From Brachybacterium alimentarium (lineage in GTDB: Bacteria; Actinomycetota; Actinomycetes; Actinomycetales; Dermabacteraceae): a stretch of 64,000 bases of DNA. The translations under genes were made by a program, and so were the position numbers. Under the pieces are notes generated by a model. It did not search any database and was not told the DNA's origin. It saw only the letters and a program-made list of their open reading frames with translations. The stretch spans positions 136,489 to 200,488 of the forward strand of contig NZ_NRGS01000003.1 in NCBI RefSeq assembly GCF_002332425.1, given 5' to 3'. Positions 1 through 7,428 of the stretch are shown piece by piece (the first letter of the stretch is position 1; each line of letters starts with the position of its first letter).

Positions 1-104
1 ATCAGATCGACGGTGCCGGGGTTCTCGATGATCCAGCGGAATGGGTCGGAGCGCCGGACGGGCCCGCTCGGCTCCTCCGGGCGTGCATCGGATCCGGTGG
101 TCAT
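1..104 (-). CDS. 5' end of an unidentified protein (runs off the window)
   Basis: The first 34 codons of a minus-strand gene read MTTGSDARPEEPSG followed by ...SDPFRWIIENPGTVDL and continue past base 1. The start is the ATG whose complement is at 102-104. The N-terminus is Pro/Glu-rich and too short to place in a family. A perfect 18-bp palindrome lies 35 bp upstream of the start (140-157), so the gene may be operator-controlled. I do not recognise the product. Confidence 0.45.
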   Translation of the reverse strand, partial: MTTGSDARPEEPSGPVRRSDPFRWIIENPGTVDL

Positions 105-139
105 GGGCACGAGCGTACGGGGGAGAGGGCTCCGCGTGC

Positions 140-157
140 GTCAGACCGCGGTCTGAC
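140..157. promoter_or_regulatory. Perfect 18-bp palindrome, candidate operator
   Basis: GTCAGACCGCGGTCTGAC is identical to its own reverse complement. It lies in the 139-bp gap between the SRAP gene (which ends at 244 on the minus strand) and the truncated minus-strand gene starting at 104. A zero-loop palindrome without a T-run fits a homodimeric repressor site (TetR or GntR type) better than a terminator. The regulator is unknown. Confidence 0.5.
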
Positions 158-243
158 CCGCGGGTGGGACCGGTCCGACGCAGGGTGCGGGTGCCGGTGC
201 GGATCTGCCGGGAGGCACCCGGTCGCCGCAGGCGCCGGCACGG

Positions 244-990
244 TCAGAGCAGGCGCAGCGGCGCTTCGAGCAGCTCGGGGCCGTCGTTGCCGACCGCACC
301 GACTGCGGGATCCACCTCGCGGATCTCGAGCGCGGCATCGTCCAGCAGGTGGGTGTCGTCCAGGATCCACTCCTGGGCGGCGTGCCGGTCATCCATCGAG
401 CTGTCGAGCCACACATCGAGCTCGCTGCGGCGCAGCATCACCGGGGTGCGGTCGTGGAGGTCGCGGAGCTCCCCGACGGCCTCGCGGGTGATGATCGTGG
501 CGCTGAGCAGGAAATCGCCGTCCTCGCTGGCGGCCGGGCCCGCGTGGTGCCCGGGCCCCTTCCACCAGGAGACCAGCGCCGCCATGTACAGCGGGGAGCC
601 GTCGGCCGGGGCGATGAAGTGCGGCTGCCCGCGCCTGCCCTGCTCGTCGCGCACCCACTCGTAGTACCCGTCCATCGGGACGATCGCACGCCAGCGGCCG
701 AGGCTCCCGCGGAGGCTCGGCTTCTCTGCGAGGGTCTCGCGGCGGGCGTTGAAGGTGCGTGAGGAGAACGAGGAGTCCGTCGCGAACGGGGGCAGCAGGC
801 CCCAGCGGGCGACACGCAGCGCGCGGGTGATCGTCCGGGAGCCCGGGTCGATCGATTCGGTGACCACGTGGATCGGCGCCGTCGGCGGGATGTTCCACCG
901 GCTGCGCAGCTGCGGATCCGCGAGGTCGACGGCCCCGAGGTCGTCGACCAGCGGATCGATCTCCTGGAAGAACGCGAAGCGCCCGCACAT
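244..990 (-). CDS. yedK: SOS response-associated peptidase (SRAP/HMCES family)
   Basis: This 248-aa protein starts MCGRF, so removal of Met exposes the invariant Cys2 that bonds covalently to abasic sites in single-stranded DNA. Other family hallmarks are WN at 32-33, NAR at 81-83, the catalytic Glu in YYEW (Glu111) and the HDRTPVML block with His179. The length is about normal for the family. Known members shield abasic sites and prevent strand breaks at forks. It starts 1 nt after the stop of the upstream yihY-type gene, so the two are probably co-transcribed and translationally coupled. No LexA box was recognised. Confidence 0.93.
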   Translation of the reverse strand: MCGRFAFFQEIDPLVDDLGAVDLADPQLRSRWNIPPTAPIHVVTESIDPGSRTITRALRVARWGLLPPFATDSSFSSRTFNARRETLAEKPSLRGSLGRWRAIVPMDGYYEWVRDEQGRRGQPHFIAPADGSPLYMAALVSWWKGPGHHAGPAASEDGDFLLSATIITREAVGELRDLHDRTPVMLRRSELDVWLDSSMDDRHAAQEWILDDTHLLDDAALEIREVDPAVGAVGNDGPELLEAPLRLL

Positions 991-991
991 G

Positions 992-2188
992 TCAGGAGCC
1001 CTTCGGATCCTCGGTGGGCTCGCCGGTGGTGGCCTGATCGGCGGTGGGGCCCTCGCTGCCGTCGACGGAAGCGGGATCGACCGTCGGCACGCCGTGACGC
1101 GGGGTGAGGCGGGCGTCCTCGCCGGTGTAGGCCTCGGCGTCGCGGTGGAAGTTCTTCAGCCTGATGTCGCGGCCCTGATCGATGATGTCCTCGCGCTTGG
1201 CCTCGGCCTTCTCCGCCGCCTTCGAGTCACGCATCGGGAGGGTGAGGTCGTCCTCGGCGGGCTTGCCGGACTCCAGCTCGCGAGCTCGCTCGAACTCCGC
1301 GTCCACCTCGGCACCGAGGATGATCACGATGTTGATGATCCACAGGGCGAACAGGACGGCCATGATGCCGCCGATGGCGCCGTAGCTCGAGTACCCGGCC
1401 ACGGTGCCCATGTAGATCGACAGGGCGACCGCGGCGATGGCGATGCCGATGATCGCGAACACACCGCCGGGGGAGATGAGGCGGAACGGCTTGGCGATGT
1501 TCGGGGCGCCCCAGTACAGCAGCGAGATCAGTGCGAAGGCGATCACCAGGATCACGGGCCACTTCACCCAGGCCCAGACGGGCAGGAACGATCCGGTCAG
1601 GAAGGTGAGCACGCCCTGGGCGCCGAAGGCGGAGGCGATCGGGCCCAGCAGCCCGTCCACGAGCGACTGGTTCAGCAGGATCGACACGAAGATCAGGAGG
1701 ATGCCGAGGATCATGGCGATCGTCAGCCCGAGCATCGAGAGGATCAGGCGGACCGGTCCTCGGCCCTCAGGGATCTCGTAGACCTGGTTGGCGACGCGGC
1801 CGAACGCCTTGATGTACCCCGAGGCGGACCACAGGGCGGTGGCGATACCGATGATCAGCGCGACGGTGCCGCCGGTCGCCGAGCCCATGAGGGACTCGAC
1901 GGTCGACGCGACCGCATCGCCGGCACCGAGCTCGGAACCGCTCGCGGCAGACTCGATCGCATCGGTGATGAGCGCGGCGATCTGGTCCTTGACCGGGGCG
2001 AGCAGGAGCGTGGCCAAGGAGAACAGCGCCAGCAGCGTCGGAGCGATCGACAGCACCATGAAATAGGTGAGCTTCGCGGCCTGGTCCGTGCCCCCATCGC
2101 GGGAGAACTCCGAGAGCACACGTTTCGCCATGTACTTCACGGTGGGGCGGCTGAGGCGCGAGGAGGACGGATCGGGGGAGTCGGCCAT
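992..2188 (-). CDS. YihY/virulence factor BrkB family membrane protein
   Basis: This 398-aa protein has a conserved core beginning AAKLTYFMVLSIAPTLLALF and about six hydrophobic helices between residues 40 and 285, typical of the YihY/BrkB (former RNase BN) family. The C-terminal 110 residues are hydrophilic and charged, and are presumably cytoplasmic. The family's molecular role is unsettled. Early reports of RNase activity are not accepted, and an envelope or transport role is assumed. It is the first gene of a two-gene operon with the SRAP gene and is transcribed divergently from the Tad operon. Confidence 0.9.
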   Translation of the reverse strand: MADSPDPSSSRLSRPTVKYMAKRVLSEFSRDGGTDQAAKLTYFMVLSIAPTLLALFSLATLLLAPVKDQIAALITDAIESAASGSELGAGDAVASTVESLMGSATGGTVALIIGIATALWSASGYIKAFGRVANQVYEIPEGRGPVRLILSMLGLTIAMILGILLIFVSILLNQSLVDGLLGPIASAFGAQGVLTFLTGSFLPVWAWVKWPVILVIAFALISLLYWGAPNIAKPFRLISPGGVFAIIGIAIAAVALSIYMGTVAGYSSYGAIGGIMAVLFALWIINIVIILGAEVDAEFERARELESGKPAEDDLTLPMRDSKAAEKAEAKREDIIDQGRDIRLKNFHRDAEAYTGEDARLTPRHGVPTVDPASVDGSEGPTADQATTGEPTEDPKGS

Positions 2189-2266
2189 GAGGAAGGGCTC
2201 CTGGTAGTGGGGACGATCTCTGGGACAGGCGTCACGTCATCCTGCCATGGTCGGACCCTGGGAGAG

Positions 2267-2275
2267 TTGTCCACA
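2267..2275 (+). other. Single DnaA-box-like 9-mer
   Basis: TTGTCCACA matches the high-GC form of the DnaA box (TTRTCCACA) exactly. It lies in the divergent region between yihY and the Tad operon. There is no cluster of further boxes, so this is not an origin. It could be a DnaA titration or regulatory site, or chance. Confidence 0.25.
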
Positions 2276-2313
2276 ATTCCTGACTTCGCGCGGCGCGGCA
2301 CGGCTGATCCCTC

Positions 2314-2345
2314 TACAGTGACCGCGGATGTGCTGCGCAGCACAT
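2314..2345 (+). promoter_or_regulatory. Putative Tad-operon promoter -10 and 18-bp palindromic operator
   Basis: A TACAGT hexamer (2314-2319) could be the -10 box, placing the transcript start near 2326. Immediately downstream, 2328-2345 (ATGTGCTGCGCAGCACAT) is a perfect palindrome. A dimeric regulator bound there would block initiation of the pilus operon, whose first start codon is at 2388. No convincing -35 was found. Confidence 0.4.
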
Positions 2346-2387
2346 TGCGACTGGAGGGACCGGTCGGTCGGGTCGGGAGGGGACTGG

Positions 2388-3614
2388 ATGGAGACCGCCA
2401 CCATCATCGAGGCGGAATCGCGGGAGCTGATCCGCCGTCGGGGACTGGACGTGCGTGCCGACCAGCTCGAGCCGCTGATCCGGGAGGTCGTCGCGGACTA
2501 CGACTACCGCTCCTCCTCCGGAGAGGTGCCGGTGCTCCACGACGGCGACACGATGGTGGCCGAGGTAGCCGCACGCATCGGCGGTTTCGGACCGCTCCAG
2601 GAGATGCTCGACGACCCCACGGTCGAGGAGATCTGGTTGAACTCGCCGAGCCAGGTCTTCTGCGCGCGCAACGGACGCAGCGAGCTCACCACGATCGTCC
2701 TCTCGGACGCCGAGGTCCGCGGCATCGTCGAGCGGATGCTGGTGAGCTCGGGCAGGCGCCTGGACATGAGCACCCCGTTCGTCGACGCCCTGCTGCCGGA
2801 CGGATCGCGCCTGCACGTCGTGATCCCCAGCGTCACGCGCACCCACTGGGCGATCAACATCCGCAAGTTCGTCGCCAAGGCCATCGACCTCCAGGGCCTG
2901 GTCGCCCTCGGATCGCTGACCGCTCAGGCCGCGGACTTCCTCGACGCAGCGATCAGCTCGGGACTGAACGTGATCGCCAGCGGCGCGACCGGGGCGGGCA
3001 AGACCACCTTCCTGCGGTGCCTGGCGCAGTCGATCGGTGCCCGCGAACGGGTCGTCACCATCGAGGAGGTCTTCGAGCTGGATCTGGGCCTGCGCGACGT
3101 GGTCGCGATGCAGACGCGCCAGGCGAACCTCGAGGGCACAGGGGAGATCTCGATGCGCCGCTTGGTGAAGGAGGCGCTGCGCATGCGTCCCAGCCGGGTG
3201 ATCGTCGGGGAGGTCCGCGAGGCCGAGGCACTGGACATGCTGATCGCGTTGAACAGCGGCCTGCCCGGACTCGCGTCGATCCATGCCAACTCCGCGCGCG
3301 ACGCGGTCACCAAGCTCTGCACGCTGCCGCTGCTGGCCGGGGAGAACATCTCCAGTCGCTTCGTGGTGCCCACCGTGGCCAGTGCGATCGACCTCGTGGT
3401 GCACCTGGACATGCTCGCGGACGGGCGCCGCCGGGTGCGGGAGATCGCAGGGCTCAGCGGTCGGGTGGAGGACGAGGTCATCGAGATCTCCGAGCTGTTC
3501 ACGCTGCGCGGGGATCGTCTCGTGCGCGGGGAAGGCCATCCTCCCCACGCCGAACGTTTCGCACGTGCCGATCACGATCTCCATGCCCTGCTGGGGCGTC
3601 CGGAGGCAGCATGA
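2388..3614 (+). CDS. cpaF: CpaF/TadA-family pilus assembly ATPase
   Basis: This 408-aa type II/IV secretion ATPase powers Tad (Flp) pilus polymerisation at the inner face of the membrane. Walker A is GATGAGKT at residues 199-206. The conserved His box is in LASIHANS, and the Walker B/Asp-box region is MRPSRVIVGEVREAEALDML. The chosen ATG (2388) has GGGAGG about 10 nt upstream. An earlier in-frame ATG at 2328 is rejected because its first 20 residues do not resemble the family and it falls on the palindrome. The stop overlaps the next start (ATGA). Confidence 0.93.
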   Translation: METATIIEAESRELIRRRGLDVRADQLEPLIREVVADYDYRSSSGEVPVLHDGDTMVAEVAARIGGFGPLQEMLDDPTVEEIWLNSPSQVFCARNGRSELTTIVLSDAEVRGIVERMLVSSGRRLDMSTPFVDALLPDGSRLHVVIPSVTRTHWAINIRKFVAKAIDLQGLVALGSLTAQAADFLDAAISSGLNVIASGATGAGKTTFLRCLAQSIGARERVVTIEEVFELDLGLRDVVAMQTRQANLEGTGEISMRRLVKEALRMRPSRVIVGEVREAEALDMLIALNSGLPGLASIHANSARDAVTKLCTLPLLAGENISSRFVVPTVASAIDLVVHLDMLADGRRRVREIAGLSGRVEDEVIEISELFTLRGDRLVRGEGHPPHAERFARADHDLHALLGRPEAA

Positions 3615-4483
3615 GCGACGGAGCATTCCTCGGGTTGATCGCCGGCCTCGGTCTGCTGTCGATCTGGTGGTCGCTGTGGGAGCAGGACGGTCACTCGGTG
3701 CGACGGGGACGTATCGGTCGGGCGATGGATCGGATGCGCGACGACCTGGTGACCGTCGGGCTCACCTCCGTTCCGCCGGCTGCGGTGCCGGCCCTGAGCG
3801 CAGGACTGGGCCTGGTGGTCTCGGCTGCTCTGTGGTCGCTCTCCGGCGCTGTGGTCCCTTCCGTGACCATCGGCGCGGCATCGATGGCCCTGCCCATCGT
3901 CTTCCTGCGCTCCGCGGCCCGCCGTCGCACCACTGAACTGCGCGAGGTCTGGCCCGAAGCGGTCGATCACGTCAACTCCGCCATCAGAGCCGGCCTCTCC
4001 CTGCCCGAAGCGCTGGTCCAGCTCAGCCACAAGGGGCCGGAGGGGCTGCGGCCGGCATTCCACGAGTTCTCGCTCGACTACCAGGCCAGCGGCGACTTCG
4101 CTGCCTGCCTGGACCGACTGAAGACCCGCCTCGCCGATCCTGTCGGAGATCGGATCGTCGAAGCCCTGAGGATCACGCGCGACGTCGGAGGTACCGATCT
4201 CGGTGGACTCCTGCGCACCTTGGCGACCTTCCTCCGCGAGGACGCCCGCACCCGCGCCGAGCTCGAGGCCCGCCAGTCCTGGACGATCAACGCGGCACGC
4301 CTCGCGCTCGTCGCCCCGTGGGCCGTGCTGGCGCTGATGTCGACCCGTCCGCAGGCAGCGCAGGCATACGACTCCCCGATGGGAATGTCGATGATCCTCA
4401 TCGGAGCAGCAGTCTCTCTGGTCGCCTATCGCGTGATGCTGCGTATCGCGCGTCTGCCGCAGGACGAGAGGGTGCTGCGATGA
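3611..4483 (+). CDS. tadB: TadB-type pilus platform protein (T2SF domain)
   Basis: This 290-aa inner-membrane protein has N-terminal hydrophobic segments and a T2SF (GspF-like) cytoplasmic domain with WPEAVDHVNSAIRAGLSLPEAL, followed by C-terminal helices. It would form the rotary platform with TadC above the CpaF ATPase. The start is the ATG of an ATGA overlap with cpaF. The stop overlaps tadC by the same arrangement, so the three core genes are tightly coupled. Confidence 0.9.
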   Translation: MSDGAFLGLIAGLGLLSIWWSLWEQDGHSVRRGRIGRAMDRMRDDLVTVGLTSVPPAAVPALSAGLGLVVSAALWSLSGAVVPSVTIGAASMALPIVFLRSAARRRTTELREVWPEAVDHVNSAIRAGLSLPEALVQLSHKGPEGLRPAFHEFSLDYQASGDFAACLDRLKTRLADPVGDRIVEALRITRDVGGTDLGGLLRTLATFLREDARTRAELEARQSWTINAARLALVAPWAVLALMSTRPQAAQAYDSPMGMSMILIGAAVSLVAYRVMLRIARLPQDERVLR

Positions 4484-5424
4484 CGACCTCCGGAATCGCC
4501 CTCCTGGGAGCGCTCCTCGGTCTCATGCTCGGGATCGGGCTCGCCCTGGTGGCAGGCCGCCTGCCATGGCTGCGCTCCCGCGATCTCGGCGCGCGCATCG
4601 ACCCGTATCTGCGTCGTTCCCGCTCCGCCTCCCTGTTCAGCGCCCCAGCGAGCACCAGCAGGACGCGACTCGTCGCCGAGAACCTCTTCGGCCCGATCGC
4701 GCACCGCGGCCTGGGTCTGCTCGAACGCCTCACCGGCGGGGCGGACCAGCTCGAACGGCGGCTGCGCCTGGCGGGGAAACGCTCTTCCGTGGATTCGTTC
4801 CGCGTCGAGCAGGTGGTCTTCGCTGTGCTCGGCCTGCTCCTCGGCCTCGTGGTGGCGCTGCTGGCGATCAGCTCCCGCGGCGCGAGCCCCGTGCTGGGAC
4901 TGTGCATCGTCGCTCTCGGCACGCTGCTCGGAGTGCTCCTGCGCGACTACCTCCTGGGACGGGAGATCACGCGCCGTGCCGCCCGGATGGCGCGGGAGTT
5001 CCCCACGGTCGCGGACCTGCTCGCGCTCGCCGTGGCTGCGGGCGAGAGCCCCATCGCGGCGATGGAACGGGTCGCGCACACCTCCACCGGCGCCCTGCCC
5101 GAGGAGTTCGCGGCCACCGTCGCGGACATCCGCTCAGGCACCTCCGTCGCCCAGGCGCTCGCTTCCCTGGGGACACGTACGCCGTTGGCCTCGCTGGGGC
5201 GTTTCGGTGAGGGCGTCTCCGTGGCGATCGAACGCGGCACGCCCTTGGCGGACGTGCTGCGCGCCCAGGCACAGGATGCCCGGGAGGCGTCCAAGCGCGA
5301 TCTGATGGAGATCGCCGGTCGCCGCGAGATCTACATGCTGATGCCCGTCGTGTTCTTCGTGATGCCGCTCGTGGTGGTCTTCGCGATCTTTCCGGGAATC
5401 GCCGTGCTGGAGATCGCCCTGTGA
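4480..5424 (+). CDS. tadC: TadC-type pilus platform protein (T2SF domain)
   Basis: This 314-aa membrane protein has an N-terminal helix, a paired central hydrophobic segment around residues 110-150, and a T2SF domain (REFPTVADLLALAVAAGESPIAAMERVA). It ends in a strongly hydrophobic helix (MLMPVVFFVMPLVVVFAIFPG). It pairs with TadB as the second platform subunit. The start is fixed by the ATGA overlap with tadB. The stop TGA overlaps a GTG that opens a short reading frame. Confidence 0.9.
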   Translation: MTTSGIALLGALLGLMLGIGLALVAGRLPWLRSRDLGARIDPYLRRSRSASLFSAPASTSRTRLVAENLFGPIAHRGLGLLERLTGGADQLERRLRLAGKRSSVDSFRVEQVVFAVLGLLLGLVVALLAISSRGASPVLGLCIVALGTLLGVLLRDYLLGREITRRAARMAREFPTVADLLALAVAAGESPIAAMERVAHTSTGALPEEFAATVADIRSGTSVAQALASLGTRTPLASLGRFGEGVSVAIERGTPLADVLRAQAQDAREASKRDLMEIAGRREIYMLMPVVFFVMPLVVVFAIFPGIAVLEIAL

Positions 5425-5612
5425 GGGCGCCGATGCCGCCGGGAGGCGCCCGGCACCTCTCGCTGCCGGGAACTGCCCGCCGACCCCCTCCGGTCCTGCC
5501 CGTCGAGGCCGGCCGCCGGCTGCCTCTCCAGATACCTGAACGAGCACGCCCCGCACCGCCGACCCGATCCCGAAGAAACACTCCGGGATCCTTGCCGAGG
5601 AGCCAGACATGA
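5421..5612 (+). CDS. Possible 63-aa Pro/Arg-rich linker ORF in the Tad operon
   Basis: A GTG overlapping the tadC stop (GTGA) opens a 63-codon frame that closes by overlapping the ATG of the pilin candidate (ATGA). This is the geometry shared by the rest of the operon. The peptide is rich in Pro and Arg, has no hydrophobic segment and matches no family I know. High GC produces such frames by chance, so it may be only a spacer. It is the sole content of this 184-bp gap. Confidence 0.25.
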   Translation: MRAPMPPGGARHLSLPGTARRPPPVLPVEAGRRLPLQIPERARPAPPTRSRRNTPGSLPRSQT

Positions 5613-5878
5613 CCATTCACCGCACCACTCTCCACCGTCGGTCCCGCCGAGGGCGTGTCGCATACCGCGGCCCGCGGCACGGCGCAGCGGTCGAGCCGCA
5701 GAGCAGGACGTCGCAGCTCGTCGAGCGTCTGGGTTCCGATCGCGGCGACGTGCCCGGATGGGTGCTGATCACGCTCATGACTGCCGGGATCGTCGTCGCC
5801 CTCTGGGCCGTGGCCTCAGAGCAGATCGTGCAGATCTTCGAGAACGCCATGGCGCCGTTCCTCGGCGGAAGCCTCTGA
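5609..5878 (+). CDS. Small single-helix protein, candidate Flp-type pilin
   Basis: This 89-aa protein has a basic N-terminal 45 residues, then GDVPGWVLITLMTAGIVV, a single strong hydrophobic helix, and a short tail ending FLGGSL. The position between TadC and the TadE-like proteins, the small size and the one N-terminal-type helix are as expected for the major pilin or the DUF4244-like protein of actinobacterial Tad loci. The Flp signature E at +5 and the Tyr of the helix are not evident, so the assignment is by context. A GAGGAG-type Shine-Dalgarno lies about 9 nt upstream. Confidence 0.6.
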   Translation: MTIHRTTLHRRSRRGRVAYRGPRHGAAVEPQSRTSQLVERLGSDRGDVPGWVLITLMTAGIVVALWAVASEQIVQIFENAMAPFLGGSL

Positions 5879-5903
5879 TCGCCGTCGCTCCCGAGTTCTC
5901 ACC

Positions 5904-6371
5904 GTGATCACCGCACCGTCCTCGACACTCGTGGCATCACCCTGCCCTCCGGCCCGACGCGGCCGATCGCGCACGGGCCCCGGTCGGCAGCTAACGCGCG
6001 ACCTGCGCCGGGAGGAGGGCTCGGCGGTGGCGGAGTTCCCGATGGTCGCGGTGCTGATCATCCTCATCGCGCTCGCCGTGGTGCAGGCCGCCCTCGTCCT
6101 CCACACCCGCAACACGCTCATCGATGCCGCCGTCCAGGGCGCCCACCACGCCTCCCTGGTCGGAGCCGCCCCCGACGACGGTGCCGCACGGGCGGAGCAG
6201 CTCGTCCAGCAGCGGTTCGGGAGCTCGTACCAGGTCGCCGCCACGGCGTCGGAGGACGCCGACGGCACCATCACGGTCCACGTGCGCGCGACCCTGCCTC
6301 TGGTGGGACTGTTCGGCCCCGCGGGGACGCTCCGCGTCGAGGGACGCGCACTGGATGAGGAGGCATGGTGA
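5904..6371 (+). CDS. TadE-like pseudopilin
   Basis: This 155-aa protein has an N-terminal basic stretch, then EEGSAVAEFPMVAVLIILIALAV, the TadE-like motif with Glu before a hydrophobic helix that prepilin peptidase recognises. The extracytoplasmic domain contains the conserved DAAVQGAHHASL block. It is a minor pilin of the Tad apparatus. The start is GTG at 5904. Its last 7 bases overlap the next gene. No prepilin peptidase (TadV) gene is present in the window. Confidence 0.82.
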   Translation: MITAPSSTLVASPCPPARRGRSRTGPGRQLTRDLRREEGSAVAEFPMVAVLIILIALAVVQAALVLHTRNTLIDAAVQGAHHASLVGAAPDDGAARAEQLVQQRFGSSYQVAATASEDADGTITVHVRATLPLVGLFGPAGTLRVEGRALDEEAW

Positions 6372-6856
6372 CGCTCGTCGCGCCCTGCGCGATCGGCCCT
6401 CGGCATCGCCGATGCAACGGCGCACGGAACCGCCTGCGCGACGAGGACGGCAACACGATCGTCGAGTTCGTGGCGCTTTCGGCCGCGCTGCTGATCCCCT
6501 CCCTCTACCTCGTGCTCACGCTCGGGTCCGTCCAGGCGGCAGTCTTCGCCGCCGACACCATTGCCCGGGACGCAGCCCGGATCCACGCCGTCGACGCCGA
6601 TCCCGAGAACGCCACCGCGCGAACTTGGCAGCACACCACGATGATCCTCGAGGATTACCGCCTCCCCGTGAGCGACGTCGTGGAGATCCGCTGCAGCGAG
6701 GACCCGTGTGCGACCGCGGGAGGGACCGTCACCGCGCGGGTACGGATCCCGGTTCCCGTCCCCGGTCTCGGCCCGATCCTCGGTGATACCGGACCGGTCA
6801 CGGTGGGATCCGCGCACGCCGTCCAGGTCGACCAGTACGGGGAGGGGGCCCCATGA
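6365..6856 (+). CDS. Second TadE/TadF-like pseudopilin
   Basis: This 163-aa protein has DEDGNTIVEFVALSAALLIPSLYLV near residues 25-50, again a Glu-containing TadE-type helix, followed by an extracytoplasmic domain with two Cys (in EIRCSEDPCATA) that could form a disulfide. It starts inside the previous gene (7-nt overlap) and ends with an ATGA overlap into the next. It is probably a minor pilin working with the preceding TadE paralogue. Confidence 0.78.
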   Translation: MVTLVAPCAIGPRHRRCNGARNRLRDEDGNTIVEFVALSAALLIPSLYLVLTLGSVQAAVFAADTIARDAARIHAVDADPENATARTWQHTTMILEDYRLPVSDVVEIRCSEDPCATAGGTVTARVRIPVPVPGLGPILGDTGPVTVGSAHAVQVDQYGEGAP

Positions 6857-7428
6857 GCGGACACCACGAGCCGACCGTGCACGGGTTCGAGGCGCCGACC
6901 GTGAACGGGACCGAAGCGCCGACCGTGAACGGGACCGAAGCGCCGACAGTGAACGGCACCGAGGACTCACGTCGGGGCCGGTGCCGGGTACTCTCCAGGC
7001 TGCGCGATCCCCGGGGGTCCATGACCATCCTGACCACGGGAGTGCTCGTCGTGATCCTCATGGTGATCGGCGTCGGCACCGCCGTCACCGGGGTCCACCT
7101 GGAGCGCAATGGCCTGCAGGCCGCTGCGGACAGCGCCGCGCTCGCCGCCTCGCAGGCGGTGGACCCCGCGCGGCTCTACACCACCGGCGACGGCAACGCC
7201 CTCCACGCCGGTTTCGCGCGTCGTGCCGCGCAGGAGCAGCTGCGCAGATATCCCCTGGACACGACCAGCACCGAGGACGTGCAGGTGCTCGACGTCTCCG
7301 TCGACGGGGACGGGACCGTCCGCGTCGTGGTCACCGCTCGCACCCATCCGCCCTTGGCAGGATGGTTCACACGAAGGACGGGGCTGTCCGTCCCTCTGAC
7401 CGTTCAAGGAGAGGCCAGATCGCGATGA
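6853..7428 (+). CDS. TadG-like secreted/membrane protein with N-terminal octapeptide repeats
   Basis: This 191-aa protein has the Rv3654c/TadG-like signature RGSMTILTTGVLVVILMVIGVG (helix), then LQAAADSAALAASQA, typical of the flp-pilus helicase/secretion neighbourhood in actinobacteria. The first 37 residues carry three near-identical octapeptides APTVNGTE encoded by 24-bp DNA repeats. The extension lies upstream of the membrane helix, so it is either cytoplasmic or removed. The gene overlaps the glycerate kinase start by ATGA. Confidence 0.72.
   Translation: MSGHHEPTVHGFEAPTVNGTEAPTVNGTEAPTVNGTEDSRRGRCRVLSRLRDPRGSMTILTTGVLVVILMVIGVGTAVTGVHLERNGLQAAADSAALAASQAVDPARLYTTGDGNALHAGFARRAAQEQLRRYPLDTTSTEDVQVLDVSVDGDGTVRVVVTARTHPPLAGWFTRRTGLSVPLTVQGEARSR
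6892..6963 (+). repeat. Three in-frame 24-bp tandem repeats
   Basis: Units 6892-6915 and 6916-6939 are identical, and 6940-6963 differs at only a few positions. Each encodes APTVNGTE in the N-terminus of the TadG-like protein. Because 24 is divisible by 3, copy-number change would lengthen the protein without a frameshift. Confidence 0.9.

Noticed and set aside
992..2188. YihY-family protein as ribonuclease BN
   Set aside because: The old name comes from a misassignment. The true RNase BN is an MBL protein, so I did not use that function.
2267..2275. Replication origin
   Set aside because: Only one DnaA box, no AT-rich unwinding region, and no dnaA or dnaN nearby.
749..3610. Very long open frame on the plus strand upstream of tadB
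   Set aside because: It runs antisense to the SRAP and YihY genes and overlaps cpaF in another frame. Its composition is a high-GC artefact, and only the part from 3611 (tadB) is a recognised protein.
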